From NCBI GenBank assembly GCA_024235315.1, contig JACKMP010000001.1, forward strand, positions 1 through 64,000: DNA of 64,000 bases. The letters run 5' to 3'. Below, piece by piece: positions 55,977 through 64,000 of this stretch. The stretch's first letter is position 1. Every line of letters begins with the position of its first letter. The stretch is from Chromatiaceae bacterium (GTDB lineage: Bacteria; Pseudomonadota; Gammaproteobacteria; Chromatiales; Chromatiaceae). Under the pieces are notes generated by a model. It worked only from the letters and a program-made list of their open reading frames with translations. It did not search any database and was not told the origin of the DNA. Made by a program: the position numbers and the translations under genes.

Positions 55977-56327
55977 CTAGGCGGTGCGTCGGCGTGTCTT
56001 TGGCGCCACCAGCTGAGCACCTGCGCCCACCGCCCAGGCCCCGAGCTTACCCAGCACCAGCAACAACAGGATCACGGCAATCCAGGACAGGTAGTGGGCC
56101 AGCCCCTCGCCCCCGTTTGGCACCAGCGTCGCGATCTTGGTGGTCTCGAGAAAATAGCGGGCAAAGTAAGCGATGCTTTCGGGGTCACGAAACAATCCCC
56201 AGGCGAAATAGATCGCACTCCCCAAAGACCACAGACCGAACACGATCAGGACCAATCCCAGGACCATCGCAATGCCGGTCAGTACGCCGACCACCGGCGA
56301 TGACATCGGTTCGTCGTCGAATTCCAT
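55977..56327 (-). CDS. small membrane protein of unknown function
   Basis: A 116-aa protein with two hydrophobic helices (about 11-42 and 83-108) and a basic C-terminus (APKTRRRTA). The intervening loop (RDPESIAYFARYF) is likely outside the membrane. No recognised family. It is five bases downstream of a single-pass membrane protein gene and probably shares its operon. Confidence 0.65.
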   Translation of the reverse strand: MEFDDEPMSSPVVGVLTGIAMVLGLVLIVFGLWSLGSAIYFAWGLFRDPESIAYFARYFLETTKIATLVPNGGEGLAHYLSWIAVILLLLVLGKLGAWAVGAGAQLVAPKTRRRTA

Positions 56328-56332
56328 GAAGG

Positions 56333-57034
56333 CTATTCCTTGAGCTTTATCTTGAGCTGACCTTCTTCGACGCGGATGTTCTCCACCCCGTCGGCGAAGC
56401 TCTTCCAGAACCCGGCCTGATCACCGAATTCGCTGATCAGGTCGATGTTTTTCAGCCCACCGAGCCAGGCATTGGGGATCGGGATACCCATGATACTGAC
56501 GCCTTTGAGCACGACCACCGGCTTGGCATCACGAAAAGCCATCTCGACCCCTGCCGAGACGCGCAGGGTCTTGCCGCCCAGGACCGGGAAATCCGGATCG
56601 ACCGGCACCAGCAGGCGTGCACTGACCAGATCGTCGCCCAGATCCACCGCGAGCTTCTTCGCAAGGTCGCGATTGTTGGCCACCATCGCATTGAGTTCGC
56701 GCTCGCTGAAGCTGACCTCGCGTTTTGCGCCCGCCTCACTGTAACGCTCTGCCCGCAGCCATTTTTCGTCGGTCTCCGGTGTCGCCTGGTCGCCGCTTGC
56801 CACCGGGCCGGGTTCATAACCCAGCGCCCTCAGCTTGCCGTTGAGCTTGCGCTGTTCTCCGGCGCTGAGCTCCACCGGCTTGAAATCCCGGGCGTAGATA
56901 TAGGTCCGTACCACCCAGTAGGTGAGCGCACCGGTCACCAGTATCGTCGCCAGAACGATCCAGACCACGTGAATCCCACGCAGACCACCTGTGCGCGCCG
57001 GGACCTCGGGCTGTTGTTGTACGTCGAACGTCAT
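56333..57034 (-). CDS. single-pass membrane-anchored protein, function unknown
   Basis: A 233-aa protein with one N-terminal membrane helix (GIHVVWIVLATILVTGALTY) and an exported, mostly beta domain with blocks REVSFSERELNAMVANN and LVSARLLVPVDPDFPVLGG. The pattern recalls DUF2140/YpmS-like periplasmic proteins, but I am not sure. A TTG four codons earlier is an alternative start. It lies 73 bases downstream of ppk1 on the same strand. Confidence 0.6.
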   Translation of the reverse strand: MTFDVQQQPEVPARTGGLRGIHVVWIVLATILVTGALTYWVVRTYIYARDFKPVELSAGEQRKLNGKLRALGYEPGPVASGDQATPETDEKWLRAERYSEAGAKREVSFSERELNAMVANNRDLAKKLAVDLGDDLVSARLLVPVDPDFPVLGGKTLRVSAGVEMAFRDAKPVVVLKGVSIMGIPIPNAWLGGLKNIDLISEFGDQAGFWKSFADGVENIRVEEGQLKIKLKE

Positions 57035-57107
57035 GCAGATACCCAAAGACGATGTTTAACCGGCGCAGTATTACACCGCGTGCCACATGCGGTCGACTTG
57101 TCCGGGT

Positions 57108-59285
57108 TCAACGCAGATTGCGGCCCGCGACGTGGCGGCGTGTCTTGCCGCTCTGGTATCGGGTCGCCTGCTTCACACGTTGCTTGGCGCGTTCCATCAG
57201 CTGCTGCTGCGAGCTGAACTGTTCCGCATCACTGCGCGGTTCACGCTTGATGTACTCACCGCTGGGCTGCATCTCCCAACCGTTGCGGTAGTCGCCGAGC
57301 TGACTGTCCATCATCGACCGCAACTCGGCACGCAGACTGTCGCCGATAACCGGTGTGACGACCTCGACACGTGACTCCAGATTGCGCTTCATGCAATCAG
57401 CCGAGCCGATGAAATATTCCTCGTCGCCGCCGTTCTGGAAGTAGTAGATGCGCGTATGTTCGAGAAAACGGCCGACAACGCTGATCACACGGGCACTCTC
57501 CGACACCCCCGGCACCCCCGGGCGGAAGCGGCATGTGTCACGCACGATCAGATCCACCCTCACTCCCGCCTGACTGGCTTTGTACAGTGCGCGCGTGATG
57601 TCCACATCCTCGAGGGCGTTCATCTTGAACTGGATCAGCCCGGGCTTTTCCGCAGTATGCAGCTTGCATTCACGGTCGATGCGCGCCAGCAGTGCAACCT
57701 TCAGCACCTTGGGCGCAGGCAGCAGCTTGCGGTAGTAGCGTTCCGGCGTGTAACCGGTGGTCAGGTAGTTGAACAGCTCCGTGGCATCGCGTCCGAGATC
57801 CTGATCATTAGTCAGAATGCCCAGGTCAGAATACAGACGCGCCGTACCCGCGTGGTAGTTGCCGGTACCGATATGCAGGTAGCGCTTCAGACCGTTGTAG
57901 TCGTTGCGCACCACCAGCACGATCTTCGAGTGTGTCTTGAGCCCGACCACACCATAGGTCACATGGATACCGGCCTCTTCCATCCTCGCCGCCCAGCGGA
58001 TGTTCGCCGCCTCGTCGAAACGTGCCTTGAGCTCCACCACCACGGCCACCTGCTTGCCGTTGCGCGCCGCACGCACCAGGTGCTCGATGACCTTGGTATC
58101 ACTCGAGGTCCGGTACAGGGTCATCTTGATCGCGCGTACCTTCGGATCAGTGCCCGCCTCCTTGAGAAAGCGCTCGACCGAAGTGCCGAACGACTCGTAG
58201 GGATGCTGCAGCAGGAAGGGGCCGCGTTCGCGGATCAGGTGGAAGATATTGGTGCCTTCGGCCAGGCAGGGATGGTCTACCGGCTGGAAGGGTTCGTCGT
58301 GCAATTCGGGGATATCGATGCCGACAAGTTGAAACAAGTCGCGCATGGCGAGCATGTCCCCCCCTGCATTGAAGACATCCTCTGATTCGTTGAGGCCGAG
58401 CTCGGCAGCCAGCATCCCGCGGCTGGTCTCGTCCATATCACCCTGGATCTGCAGGCGGACGATCGGCGCAAAACGGCGATCGCGCAGTTCGGACTCGATC
58501 ATCGACAACAGATCGTCTGCGTGTTCTTCGTTACGCTCGGTGTTGGCGTTGCGGGTCACCCGAAACATATAGACGCTGTTGACGACCATTTCGGGCAGCA
58601 GCATGTCGAGGTTGCTGCGCAAGACCTCCTCGATCGGAACGAAATGATTGCGGTTCGGCAACTGGATGAAGCGCGGCAGGTTCTCACCGGTCGGCACCTT
58701 GATCCGGGCCAGCGAGGTGCGTCCTTCCTGGTTGGGGAAACGCACCTGTACCAACAGGTTCAGCGACAGGTTCGAGATGAAAGGAAACGGGTGTGCCGGG
58801 TCCATCGACTGCGGCGTAATAAGCGGATAGACGTTGTCGTGGAAATGCGCTCGCAGGAAATCCGTATCGTCACGGCTGAGCCCGTCGTAACTCAGGATCT
58901 CGATCCCGTGGGCGCCCAGCTCCGAGCGCAACTGCTGATAGACCTCGCGTTGTGCACTCTCCTGCTGACGCACGACCTCGTAGCAAGCGGCGATCTGTTC
59001 CTTCGGCGTGCGTCCATCGACGGTCTTGATCGACATGCCTGCGCCCAGCTGCTGCTTGAGCCCGCCGATACGCTTCATGAAGAACTCGTCCAGATTTGAA
59101 CTTACGATGGCCAGGAACTTGAGTCGTTCCAGCAGCGGATTTCGCGGATCCTCTGCCTCGTGCAATACGCGGCGGTTGAACTCCAGCCAGGTCAGCTCAC
59201 GGTTCAGGTACAGCGAGGGATCGTTCAGATCAACGGGCTCCGGAGCACCGGATTCCACCTTTCCGTCGGCTTCTGCAGACAACAT
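57108..59285 (-). CDS. ppk1: polyphosphate kinase 1
   Basis: A 725-aa PPK1, reversibly polymerising the gamma-phosphate of ATP into polyphosphate. The N-terminal part has YLNRELTWLEFNRRVLHEA; the phospholipase-D-like core has GLKTHSKIVLVVRND with the autophosphorylated His and a second His in LEHTRIYYFQNGGDEE. TTDPERYYRKLL-like blocks and RFDEAANIRWA are present. Full length. ATG at 59285 has AAGGAA eight bases upstream; an earlier codon adds 14 residues. Confidence 0.96.
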   Translation of the reverse strand: MLSAEADGKVESGAPEPVDLNDPSLYLNRELTWLEFNRRVLHEAEDPRNPLLERLKFLAIVSSNLDEFFMKRIGGLKQQLGAGMSIKTVDGRTPKEQIAACYEVVRQQESAQREVYQQLRSELGAHGIEILSYDGLSRDDTDFLRAHFHDNVYPLITPQSMDPAHPFPFISNLSLNLLVQVRFPNQEGRTSLARIKVPTGENLPRFIQLPNRNHFVPIEEVLRSNLDMLLPEMVVNSVYMFRVTRNANTERNEEHADDLLSMIESELRDRRFAPIVRLQIQGDMDETSRGMLAAELGLNESEDVFNAGGDMLAMRDLFQLVGIDIPELHDEPFQPVDHPCLAEGTNIFHLIRERGPFLLQHPYESFGTSVERFLKEAGTDPKVRAIKMTLYRTSSDTKVIEHLVRAARNGKQVAVVVELKARFDEAANIRWAARMEEAGIHVTYGVVGLKTHSKIVLVVRNDYNGLKRYLHIGTGNYHAGTARLYSDLGILTNDQDLGRDATELFNYLTTGYTPERYYRKLLPAPKVLKVALLARIDRECKLHTAEKPGLIQFKMNALEDVDITRALYKASQAGVRVDLIVRDTCRFRPGVPGVSESARVISVVGRFLEHTRIYYFQNGGDEEYFIGSADCMKRNLESRVEVVTPVIGDSLRAELRSMMDSQLGDYRNGWEMQPSGEYIKREPRSDAEQFSSQQQLMERAKQRVKQATRYQSGKTRRHVAGRNLR

Positions 59286-59401
59286 GTTCGGGTTTCCTTG
59301 GTCTGTTGATTCGTATTGGGTCAGCAATCAACTATTAAGTATGGCTCATCCCGGCGACACCTGGTGTGACACCCTTCGACGGGATTCCAGGCAGGGGCAG
59401 G

Positions 59402-59713
59402 TCAGGCGTAGGCGTCAAAGCCCAGGAGATCACGAAGGCTGCTGCGCTCACCGCTGTCAGACACCGCCGCATAGGCCGCGACAGCCCGATGGGCACGTGC
59501 CGTGGCGTCAGGGTGACGGCCGAACACCGTATCCCTGCTGACTCGCAGACGTTCGTGTTCGACCTGCACCACAGACCCGGATGAGGTCGGACGACGCTCT
59601 GCATCATCCGTTGCATCACGTGTCCGCTGCGCGGCCTGCACCGGGGCCACGGGCCCACGCGCCTGCTGCGCGGCCGGCTGGTACGGGTTCGGCAATGCGG
59701 GTGTGATGTTCAC
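59402..59713 (-). CDS. small conserved protein of unknown function
   Basis: A 103-aa protein starting at GTG. A Pro/Gln/Ala-rich disordered half (about 1-48) leads to a helical half with SVVQVEHERLRVSR and a conserved-looking end, LRDLLGFDAYA. No signal peptide or membrane segment. The LLGxDxYA tail resembles uncharacterised proteins seen in other gammaproteobacteria, from memory. It lies between the HIT gene and ppk1. Confidence 0.6.
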   Translation of the reverse strand: MNITPALPNPYQPAAQQARGPVAPVQAAQRTRDATDDAERRPTSSGSVVQVEHERLRVSRDTVFGRHPDATARAHRAVAAYAAVSDSGERSSLRDLLGFDAYA

Positions 59714-59856
59714 GGTCGTCGCTCGGCACTTTATAGCGCGGCTTATCAGTATAGACAGCCGCTATTATTTTTGTTCCCGTGCCAGGCGCCACATTTTCGT
59801 CTGACCGGGAATCTATCTTCCTAAGTGGTTGATTCTAGTACACGGCCTTTTGACAC

Positions 59857-60201
59857 TCAACCCGGCGGCCAGTGCATCATACGGCCGGCCAGCAGATGCA
59901 GATGGATGTGAAACACCGTCTGCCCACCTGCCTCGTTACAATTCATCACGGTGCGGTAACCGGCGTCGGCAAATCCTTCGGCCGCCGCGATGTCACGGGC
60001 TGCGCCGTAGAGCCCGCCGATCAGCGCCTCGTCACCCGACTGCAGGTCGTTGAGGGTGGCGATATGCTTTTTCGGGATCACCAGGACATGTGTCGGGGCC
60101 TGTGGATTGAGGTCGCGGAAGGCCACCAGTGCATCGTTTTCGTACACCTTTTCCGCCGGGATCTCTCCGCTGGCGATCCTGCAAAACAGGCAGTTGTCCA
60201 T
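59857..60201 (-). CDS. HIT-family purine nucleoside phosphoramidase (HinT-like)
   Basis: A 114-aa histidine-triad hydrolase of the HinT branch. CLFCRIASGEIPAEKVYE opens it, THVLVIPKKHIATLND is central, and the catalytic triad is HIHLHLL near the end. It lies 39 bases after recR. The substrate class (AMP-lysine/phosphoramidates) is by family only. Confidence 0.94.
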   Translation of the reverse strand: MDNCLFCRIASGEIPAEKVYENDALVAFRDLNPQAPTHVLVIPKKHIATLNDLQSGDEALIGGLYGAARDIAAAEGFADAGYRTVMNCNEAGGQTVFHIHLHLLAGRMMHWPPG

Positions 60202-60240
60202 TGCGTCGTACCTTTGATTTCGAAGTGGATGCAGTACCGC

Positions 60241-60846
60241 TCAGTCGGCAGCGAGGCGGCGCCGGCCGGCGAACGCATGTGCGAGCGTGCCACCATCGAC
60301 GAACTCCAGTTCGCCACCCAGGGGCACTCCGTGAGCGATACGGGTCGTTGCAATACCGCGTTCCTGCGCAAGTTCACCGATGTAATGCGCAGTCGCCTCG
60401 CCCTCGACGGTCGTGGTCGTCGCCAGGATCAGCTCTCGCGGAGCGAGCTCGTCGAGGCGCTGCCTGAGCAGGCCGATTCCCAGTTCCGCCGGTCCTATAC
60501 CATCCAGCGGCGACAGACGCCCGCCAAGCACGAAATAGCGCCCCCGAAAGCCGGTCGCCTGCTCCAATGCGATCACGTCCGATGGATTCTCGACCACGCA
60601 CAGGATGCTGTCATCCCGCCCATCGTTGCTGCACAGACCGCATACCTCGTCCTCGGTCAACGTGCGGCAAAGCCGGCAATGACCGATCGACTGAACCGCC
60701 TCGGCAAGCACTGCCGCCAGTCGGGCTCCCCCGGCGCGGTCGCGTTGCAGGATGTGAAACGCCATGCGCTGCGCCGATTTCGGCCCGACGCCCGGCAGGC
60801 AGCGCAGGCTGTCGATCAATTCGCTGAGCAGCGGTTTGTCAGACAT
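60241..60846 (-). CDS. recR: recombination protein RecR
   Basis: A 201-aa RecFOR component that helps load RecA on gapped DNA. The helix-hairpin-helix (LRCLPGVGPKSAQRMAFHIL), the four-cysteine zinc site (CRLCRTLTEDEVCGLC) and the Toprim part (ILCVVENPSDVIALEQ, ILATTTTVEGEATA) are all visible. In the conserved dnaX-ybaB-recR operon. Confidence 0.97.
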   Translation of the reverse strand: MSDKPLLSELIDSLRCLPGVGPKSAQRMAFHILQRDRAGGARLAAVLAEAVQSIGHCRLCRTLTEDEVCGLCSNDGRDDSILCVVENPSDVIALEQATGFRGRYFVLGGRLSPLDGIGPAELGIGLLRQRLDELAPRELILATTTTVEGEATAHYIGELAQERGIATTRIAHGVPLGGELEFVDGGTLAHAFAGRRRLAAD

Positions 60847-60870
60847 CGGGTGCAGCGCTTCCCCGCCCCG

Positions 60871-61194
60871 TCAAAATGGCAGCTTCATGCCCGGCGGCAG
60901 GTTCAGGCCGGCGGTGACGCCGGCCATGCGCTCCTTGCTGTGGGCATCGATGCGATGTGCCGCGTCGTTGCATGCCGCCGCGATCAGGTCTTCGAGCATT
61001 TCCTTGTCGTCACCGATCAGGCTGCTGTCGATCTCGACGCGGCGCACTTCGTGACGGCCGTTCATCGTGATCTTGACCATGCCGCCACCCGACTCGCCGG
61101 TGACCTCCGCATTGGCGAGTTCGTCCTGCACCTTCTGCAGATCCTGCTGCATCTTTTGCGCCTGGCGCATCAGGTTTCCCATAGGCCCTTTCAT
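60871..61194 (-). CDS. ybaB: YbaB/EbfC nucleoid-associated protein
   Basis: A 107-aa DNA-binding dimer of the YbaB family: NLMRQAQKMQQDLQKVQDEL, the glycine-rich ESGGGMVKITMNGRHEV, and AACNDA near the C-terminus. Between dnaX (24 bases) and recR (24 bases), the usual place. Confidence 0.96.
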   Translation of the reverse strand: MKGPMGNLMRQAQKMQQDLQKVQDELANAEVTGESGGGMVKITMNGRHEVRRVEIDSSLIGDDKEMLEDLIAAACNDAAHRIDAHSKERMAGVTAGLNLPPGMKLPF

Positions 61195-61218
61195 ACTTGG
61201 ATCCTCTCAATGTCCACG

Positions 61219-62850
61219 CTATTCAATACGACGGATCGAATCAGCCACGATCTCGGCGTCAAAAGTATCCTGCAACGCCAGCACCAAGGGGTCGCCGGCG
61301 ATGTCGGCGGCCGTCGCCTCATGGCGCTCGCGCTTCTCGCGTGCCTCGCGCTGCGCCGGCGTCTCTTCCTCCGCCTCCTGCACCTGCAACTGCAGTGACA
61401 CCGCGTGACCGACCGCCTCGCTGATCGCCTCCTGCAGCCGGCGTTCGGCGAGGCTGCCGATCAGGCCCCGGCACACCGGGTCGACCTTGAGCGAGAGTGC
61501 CTTGCCGTCCCAGCCGTCGAGGACGCAGTTGTCAGCAAGTTGCGCCGTCATGCCCTTGAGCCCGAGCCGGCGCACGAAGCCATGCCAGTCGCTCAGATCG
61601 TTGGCGGTCACCTCCTGCGGCAACTGCCGTGTGGCCTCAGGGACACCCGAAACTTCGCTGGCGGCCGGCATATCCCGTTCCACGGGTCGTGCTGCCGGTG
61701 CATGCCCGGACCGGGTCGCCGCAGGACGCTGAGCGCCAGCACCGACATCAGCCCCTGTGTTCGCGTTGTCGGGGCGGAACGCCAGCATGCGCAGCATGAC
61801 CATTTCAAAGCCGCTGCGCGCATCCGGTGCCAGGGGCAGGTCGCGTTGCCCGGTCAGCGCGATCTGGTAGTAAAGCTGTATCTCGTCGGCCGGGACAAGC
61901 GACGCCAGCGCATGCAGGCGCGCGGCATCGCCCCAACTGTCCTGCGCGGCGGTCGGCACCTGCTGCAGCACCGCCACACGATGCAACAGGGTCACCACCT
62001 CGCGCAACAGGCCGCCGAAATCGGGGGCGTGCTCCGACATGGCCTCGATTTCACTCATCACGCGTTCGGCCGCACCCTGGTGTGCGGCGGTGATCATCTC
62101 CGGCAGGCGCTCCGTCGCCACCACCCCGAGCATGGCCCGCACGTCGGCGCTCCTGACTGAGCCACCACCGAACGCGATGGCCTGATCCAGAAGACTCAGG
62201 CCGTCGCGCATGCTGCCGTCTGCCGCGCGCGCCAGGATGCCCAGTGCATCAGCCTCGAATTCGACCCGCTCGGCTTCGAGGATATGCCGGATCTGGCCCT
62301 CGATCTGCGCCACCGGCAGGCGTTTCAGGTTGAATTGCAGGCAGCGCGACAGCACGGTCACCGGGACCTTCTGAGGGTCAGTGGTGGCGAGCAGAAACTT
62401 GACGTGCGGCGGCGGTTCCTCGAGCGTCTTCAGAAGGGCGTTGAAGCTGTGCCCGGAAAACATGTGCACCTCGTCGATCAGGTACACCTTGTAGCGGCCG
62501 CGCACCGGGACATAAGGGACGTTCTCCAGCAACTCGCGCGTATCGTCCACCCCGGTCTTGGAGGCGGCATCCACCTCCAGCAGGTCGACAAAGCGCCCTT
62601 CGTCGATCTCGCGGCACACGCTGCACTCACCGCAGGGTGTCGAACTGACCCCGGTCTCGCAGTTAAGTGATTTGGACAGGATCCGTGCCAGCGTGGTCTT
62701 GCCGACGCCGCGGGTACCGGTGAACAGGTAGGCGTGATGCAGTCGATCATGATCCAGCGCATTGCTGAGCGCGCGCACCACATGCTCCTGACCGACCATC
62801 TCGGTGAAGTTGCGCGGGCGCCATTTGCGGGCAAGTACCTGGTATGACAT
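61219..62850 (-). CDS. dnaX: DNA polymerase III subunits gamma/tau
   Basis: A 543-aa clamp-loader ATPase. Walker A GTRGVGKTT (about 45-53), zinc-binding cysteines (STPCGECSVC), Walker B KVYLIDEVHMF, and SRC-type SVLSRCLQFNLKRL region. The C-terminal tau part is present. No A-rich slippery site like the enteric gamma frameshift was seen. ATG at 62850 is preceded by GGGAAAACG-type purines; longer readings run through the 4.5S RNA. Confidence 0.95.
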   Translation of the reverse strand: MSYQVLARKWRPRNFTEMVGQEHVVRALSNALDHDRLHHAYLFTGTRGVGKTTLARILSKSLNCETGVSSTPCGECSVCREIDEGRFVDLLEVDAASKTGVDDTRELLENVPYVPVRGRYKVYLIDEVHMFSGHSFNALLKTLEEPPPHVKFLLATTDPQKVPVTVLSRCLQFNLKRLPVAQIEGQIRHILEAERVEFEADALGILARAADGSMRDGLSLLDQAIAFGGGSVRSADVRAMLGVVATERLPEMITAAHQGAAERVMSEIEAMSEHAPDFGGLLREVVTLLHRVAVLQQVPTAAQDSWGDAARLHALASLVPADEIQLYYQIALTGQRDLPLAPDARSGFEMVMLRMLAFRPDNANTGADVGAGAQRPAATRSGHAPAARPVERDMPAASEVSGVPEATRQLPQEVTANDLSDWHGFVRRLGLKGMTAQLADNCVLDGWDGKALSLKVDPVCRGLIGSLAERRLQEAISEAVGHAVSLQLQVQEAEEETPAQREAREKRERHEATAADIAGDPLVLALQDTFDAEIVADSIRRIE

Positions 62851-62946
62851 GCGGGGAAAACGGATCCGACGAAACAGGCCGTCAAGTCTACCCCAAGGAA
62901 CAGGGAGGAAACAGGAAGCCGGCGGAAGGTCCGGCAGAGATTGGGC

Positions 62947-63054
62947 GGCGGCCCCGCCAGCGATTCCCGGCGCACAAGTCAACTGCTGCGGCTGCTCCCT
63001 TCCAGGCCTGACCGGGTTCGCAATCTATTGTCGCGGGAGACCAACGGGACCGCC
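62947..63054 (-). ncRNA. ffs: 4.5S RNA of the signal recognition particle
   Basis: On the minus strand the ends GGCGGTCCCG and CGGGGCCGCC form a 10-bp terminal helix. The conserved internal part reads GTTGGTCTCCCGC ... GGTCAGGCCTGGAAGG with GAGCAGCC, containing the GGAA tetraloop and asymmetric loop that bind Ffh. About 108 nt, the bacterial size. It lies 96 bases upstream of dnaX, a common location. Confidence 0.95.
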
Positions 63055-63066
63055 ACTGAGCCTGCG

Positions 63067-63095
63067 ATTATGCCCGAAAAGTACCGATCGGGTAA
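63067..63095 (-). promoter_or_regulatory. probable promoter of the 4.5S RNA
   Basis: CATAAT (-10) with TTACCC 17 bases upstream on the minus strand; a TTGACT lies a few bases further. Start would be five to six bases before the mature 5' end, leaving a short leader for RNase P to remove, as is known for 4.5S precursors. Confidence 0.5.
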
Positions 63096-63221
63096 GTCAA
63101 CACAGCAGGAACGGCGCTCCGCCCTGGCCAACCTCACACAATCCCCCGCGATTTGTGCGCGAGCCTGCGAACTCGATTCCGTAGACTTCGGCACGGGATT
63201 TCATGTACGGAAAGATGCGCG

Positions 63222-63848
63222 ATGCGGCATATCAAAAAAGCCCTCTCCTACTCGATCGCCGGCAGTCTCGGCCTGAGCGTGATTGCCAGCCTGCAGGGCT
63301 GCAGTGACCAGGGTCCCGGGCAACCGCGATCGAACAGCTTCGGGAGCGCGCAGGGCGACGCCATCGACGGCAACTACTTCCTGGTCATCGAGCAGACCGG
63401 CAGCGCACCCGACACCTACCGCTTGATCGAGAAACATGCGACCTCGGGACCGACCCGGGCCATTCTGCGCACCACAGACGGCAGCGAGCGTTTCCTGTCC
63501 GAAATGGAACTCAAGGAGATCGCCGCCGCCGAGGCCGCGCGCGTCGAGGCGGGCACGTCCCGCCTGACCCAGGAGCCCTCGATGCACAGCGGCGGCCTGT
63601 CCTTGGGCGAGACGCTGCTGGCCGCCGCCGCGGGATCGCTGGTCGGCGGCATGCTGGCCAACCGCCTTGCCTCCAACAGCAACTACCAGCGCACCCAGCA
63701 GAGCTACGGTGGCGGGCGACCGACGGCGACCATCTCGCAGCCGGCGAAACCGCAGACAACCGCCAAGGCCCAGCCGCGCACCGGGTTCTTCGGCGGTAGC
63801 AGCGGACGGCCGGCATCCGGCGGCGGCTTTGGCTCCTTCGGCGGTTGA
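63222..63848 (+). CDS. UPF0323-type lipoprotein
   Basis: A 208-aa lipoprotein. The signal peptide ends in the lipobox LQGC (Cys about 27). The mature part follows the UPF0323 pattern known from epsilonproteobacteria: a YFLVIEQ block, TDGSERFLSEMELKEI, GTSRLTQEP, a glycine-rich helix (AAAAGSLVGGMLANRL), SNYQRTQQSYG and a Gly/Ser-rich FFGG tail. GGAAAG precedes the ATG. A glutathionylspermidine synthase-like gene starts eight bases after its stop. Function unknown. Confidence 0.85.
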   Translation: MRHIKKALSYSIAGSLGLSVIASLQGCSDQGPGQPRSNSFGSAQGDAIDGNYFLVIEQTGSAPDTYRLIEKHATSGPTRAILRTTDGSERFLSEMELKEIAAAEAARVEAGTSRLTQEPSMHSGGLSLGETLLAAAAGSLVGGMLANRLASNSNYQRTQQSYGGGRPTATISQPAKPQTTAKAQPRTGFFGGSSGRPASGGGFGSFGG

Positions 63849-63855
63849 TGCCCGC

Positions 63856-64000
63856 ATGAGAACGCAGACGGTCGAGCCGCTGAACCGGGCGCTGATGGAG
63901 GAAATCGGCATGACCTGGCATACCGATCCCGATGGCAGCAGTTACATCGGCCGGGAACTGGTGCTGGTGTCCGAAGAAGAGGCGGAAGCCTATTACGAGG
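63856..64000 (+). CDS. glutathionylspermidine synthase-like protein, start only
   Basis: The first 48 codons of a gene cut by the window end, reading MRTQTVEPLNRALMEEIGMT and then WHTDPDGSSYIGRELVLV. This resembles the N-terminus of the glutathionylspermidine synthase/YgiC ATP-grasp family, whose genes often pair with lipoprotein genes like the one just upstream. The catalytic domain is not in the window, so the call is partial. Confidence 0.7.
   Translation, partial: MRTQTVEPLNRALMEEIGMTWHTDPDGSSYIGRELVLVSEEEAEAYYE

Noticed and set aside
61219..62850. A programmed -1 frameshift making a separate gamma subunit from dnaX
   Set aside because: No A-rich slippery heptamer with a following stop and stem was found where the enteric site would be.

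Overview
The window comes from a GC-rich gammaproteobacterium. The evidence is gene content and order: rpsB-tsf-pyrH-frr-uppS-cdsA-dxr-rseP-bamA-skp-lpxD-fabZ-lpxA-lpxB-rnhB-dnaE-accA-tilS on one strand, with map-glnD diverging from rpsB and followed by dapC-dapD-dapE. A multihaem NapC/NirT cytochrome, pyruvate phosphate dikinase, exosortase (PEP-CTERM) accessory genes, polyphosphate kinase and HDOD signalling proteins suggest a free-living, respiratory, probably motile lineage such as the Chromatiales. The genus cannot be fixed from this sequence.

Layout. 1-2.2 kb: a tRNA-Ser cut by the window edge, then a membrane-anchored Rad50/SMC-like ATPase coupled to a 65-aa protein. 2.3-6.2 kb: an RNase II-like protein diverging from ygfZ, and an HDOD protein. 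6.2-9.3 kb: a glycosyltransferase and an asparagine-synthase-like amidotransferase of the exosortase-A type. 9.4-14 kb: ppdK, then an ankyrin protein translationally coupled to a tetrahaem cytochrome whose upstream region holds an FNR-like dyad and a 26-bp perfect palindrome. 14-20 kb: lysS, prfB (with its programmed +1 frameshift), a monooxygenase-like protein, a PqiA-like protein, tilS and accA. 20-38.4 kb: dnaE, then the lipid A / outer-membrane assembly / isoprenoid / translation supercluster, read from a promoter upstream of rpsB. 38.5-42 kb: map and glnD. 42-42.7 kb: a PEP-CTERM-like secreted protein preceded by a sigma54-type promoter. 42.7-49.2 kb: hemG, a VOC protein and an EamA transporter opposite dapC-dapD-arsC-like-dapE; then a PilJ-domain protein with a near-consensus sigma28 promoter. 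49.4-56 kb: a CBS-DUF294 protein, a lone receiver, a CbrA-like symporter/histidine kinase with a small membrane protein, and an HDOD-GAF protein. 56-62.9 kb: two membrane proteins, ppk1, a small conserved protein, a HIT protein, recR, ybaB and dnaX. 62.9-64 kb: 4.5S RNA (ffs), a UPF0323-type lipoprotein, and the start of a glutathionylspermidine synthase-like gene cut by the window end.

How parts may work together. Most of the window is housekeeping. Two regulatory layers stand out. First, the exosortase-type sugar genes at 6-9 kb and the sorted substrate candidate at 42 kb behind a GG-N10-GC sigma54 element fit a PEP-CTERM secretion/exopolysaccharide system whose exosortase lies outside the window. 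Second, three FliA-like elements sit upstream of the two HDOD proteins and the PilJ-domain protein, which suggests a dispersed flagellar-class signalling regulon.

No intergenic stretch exceeds 300 bases. No insertion sequence, prophage, CRISPR array or integrase was seen. Starts are chosen from ribosome-binding-site spacing, overlaps and family alignment from memory; several GTG/TTG starts are uncertain and flagged.
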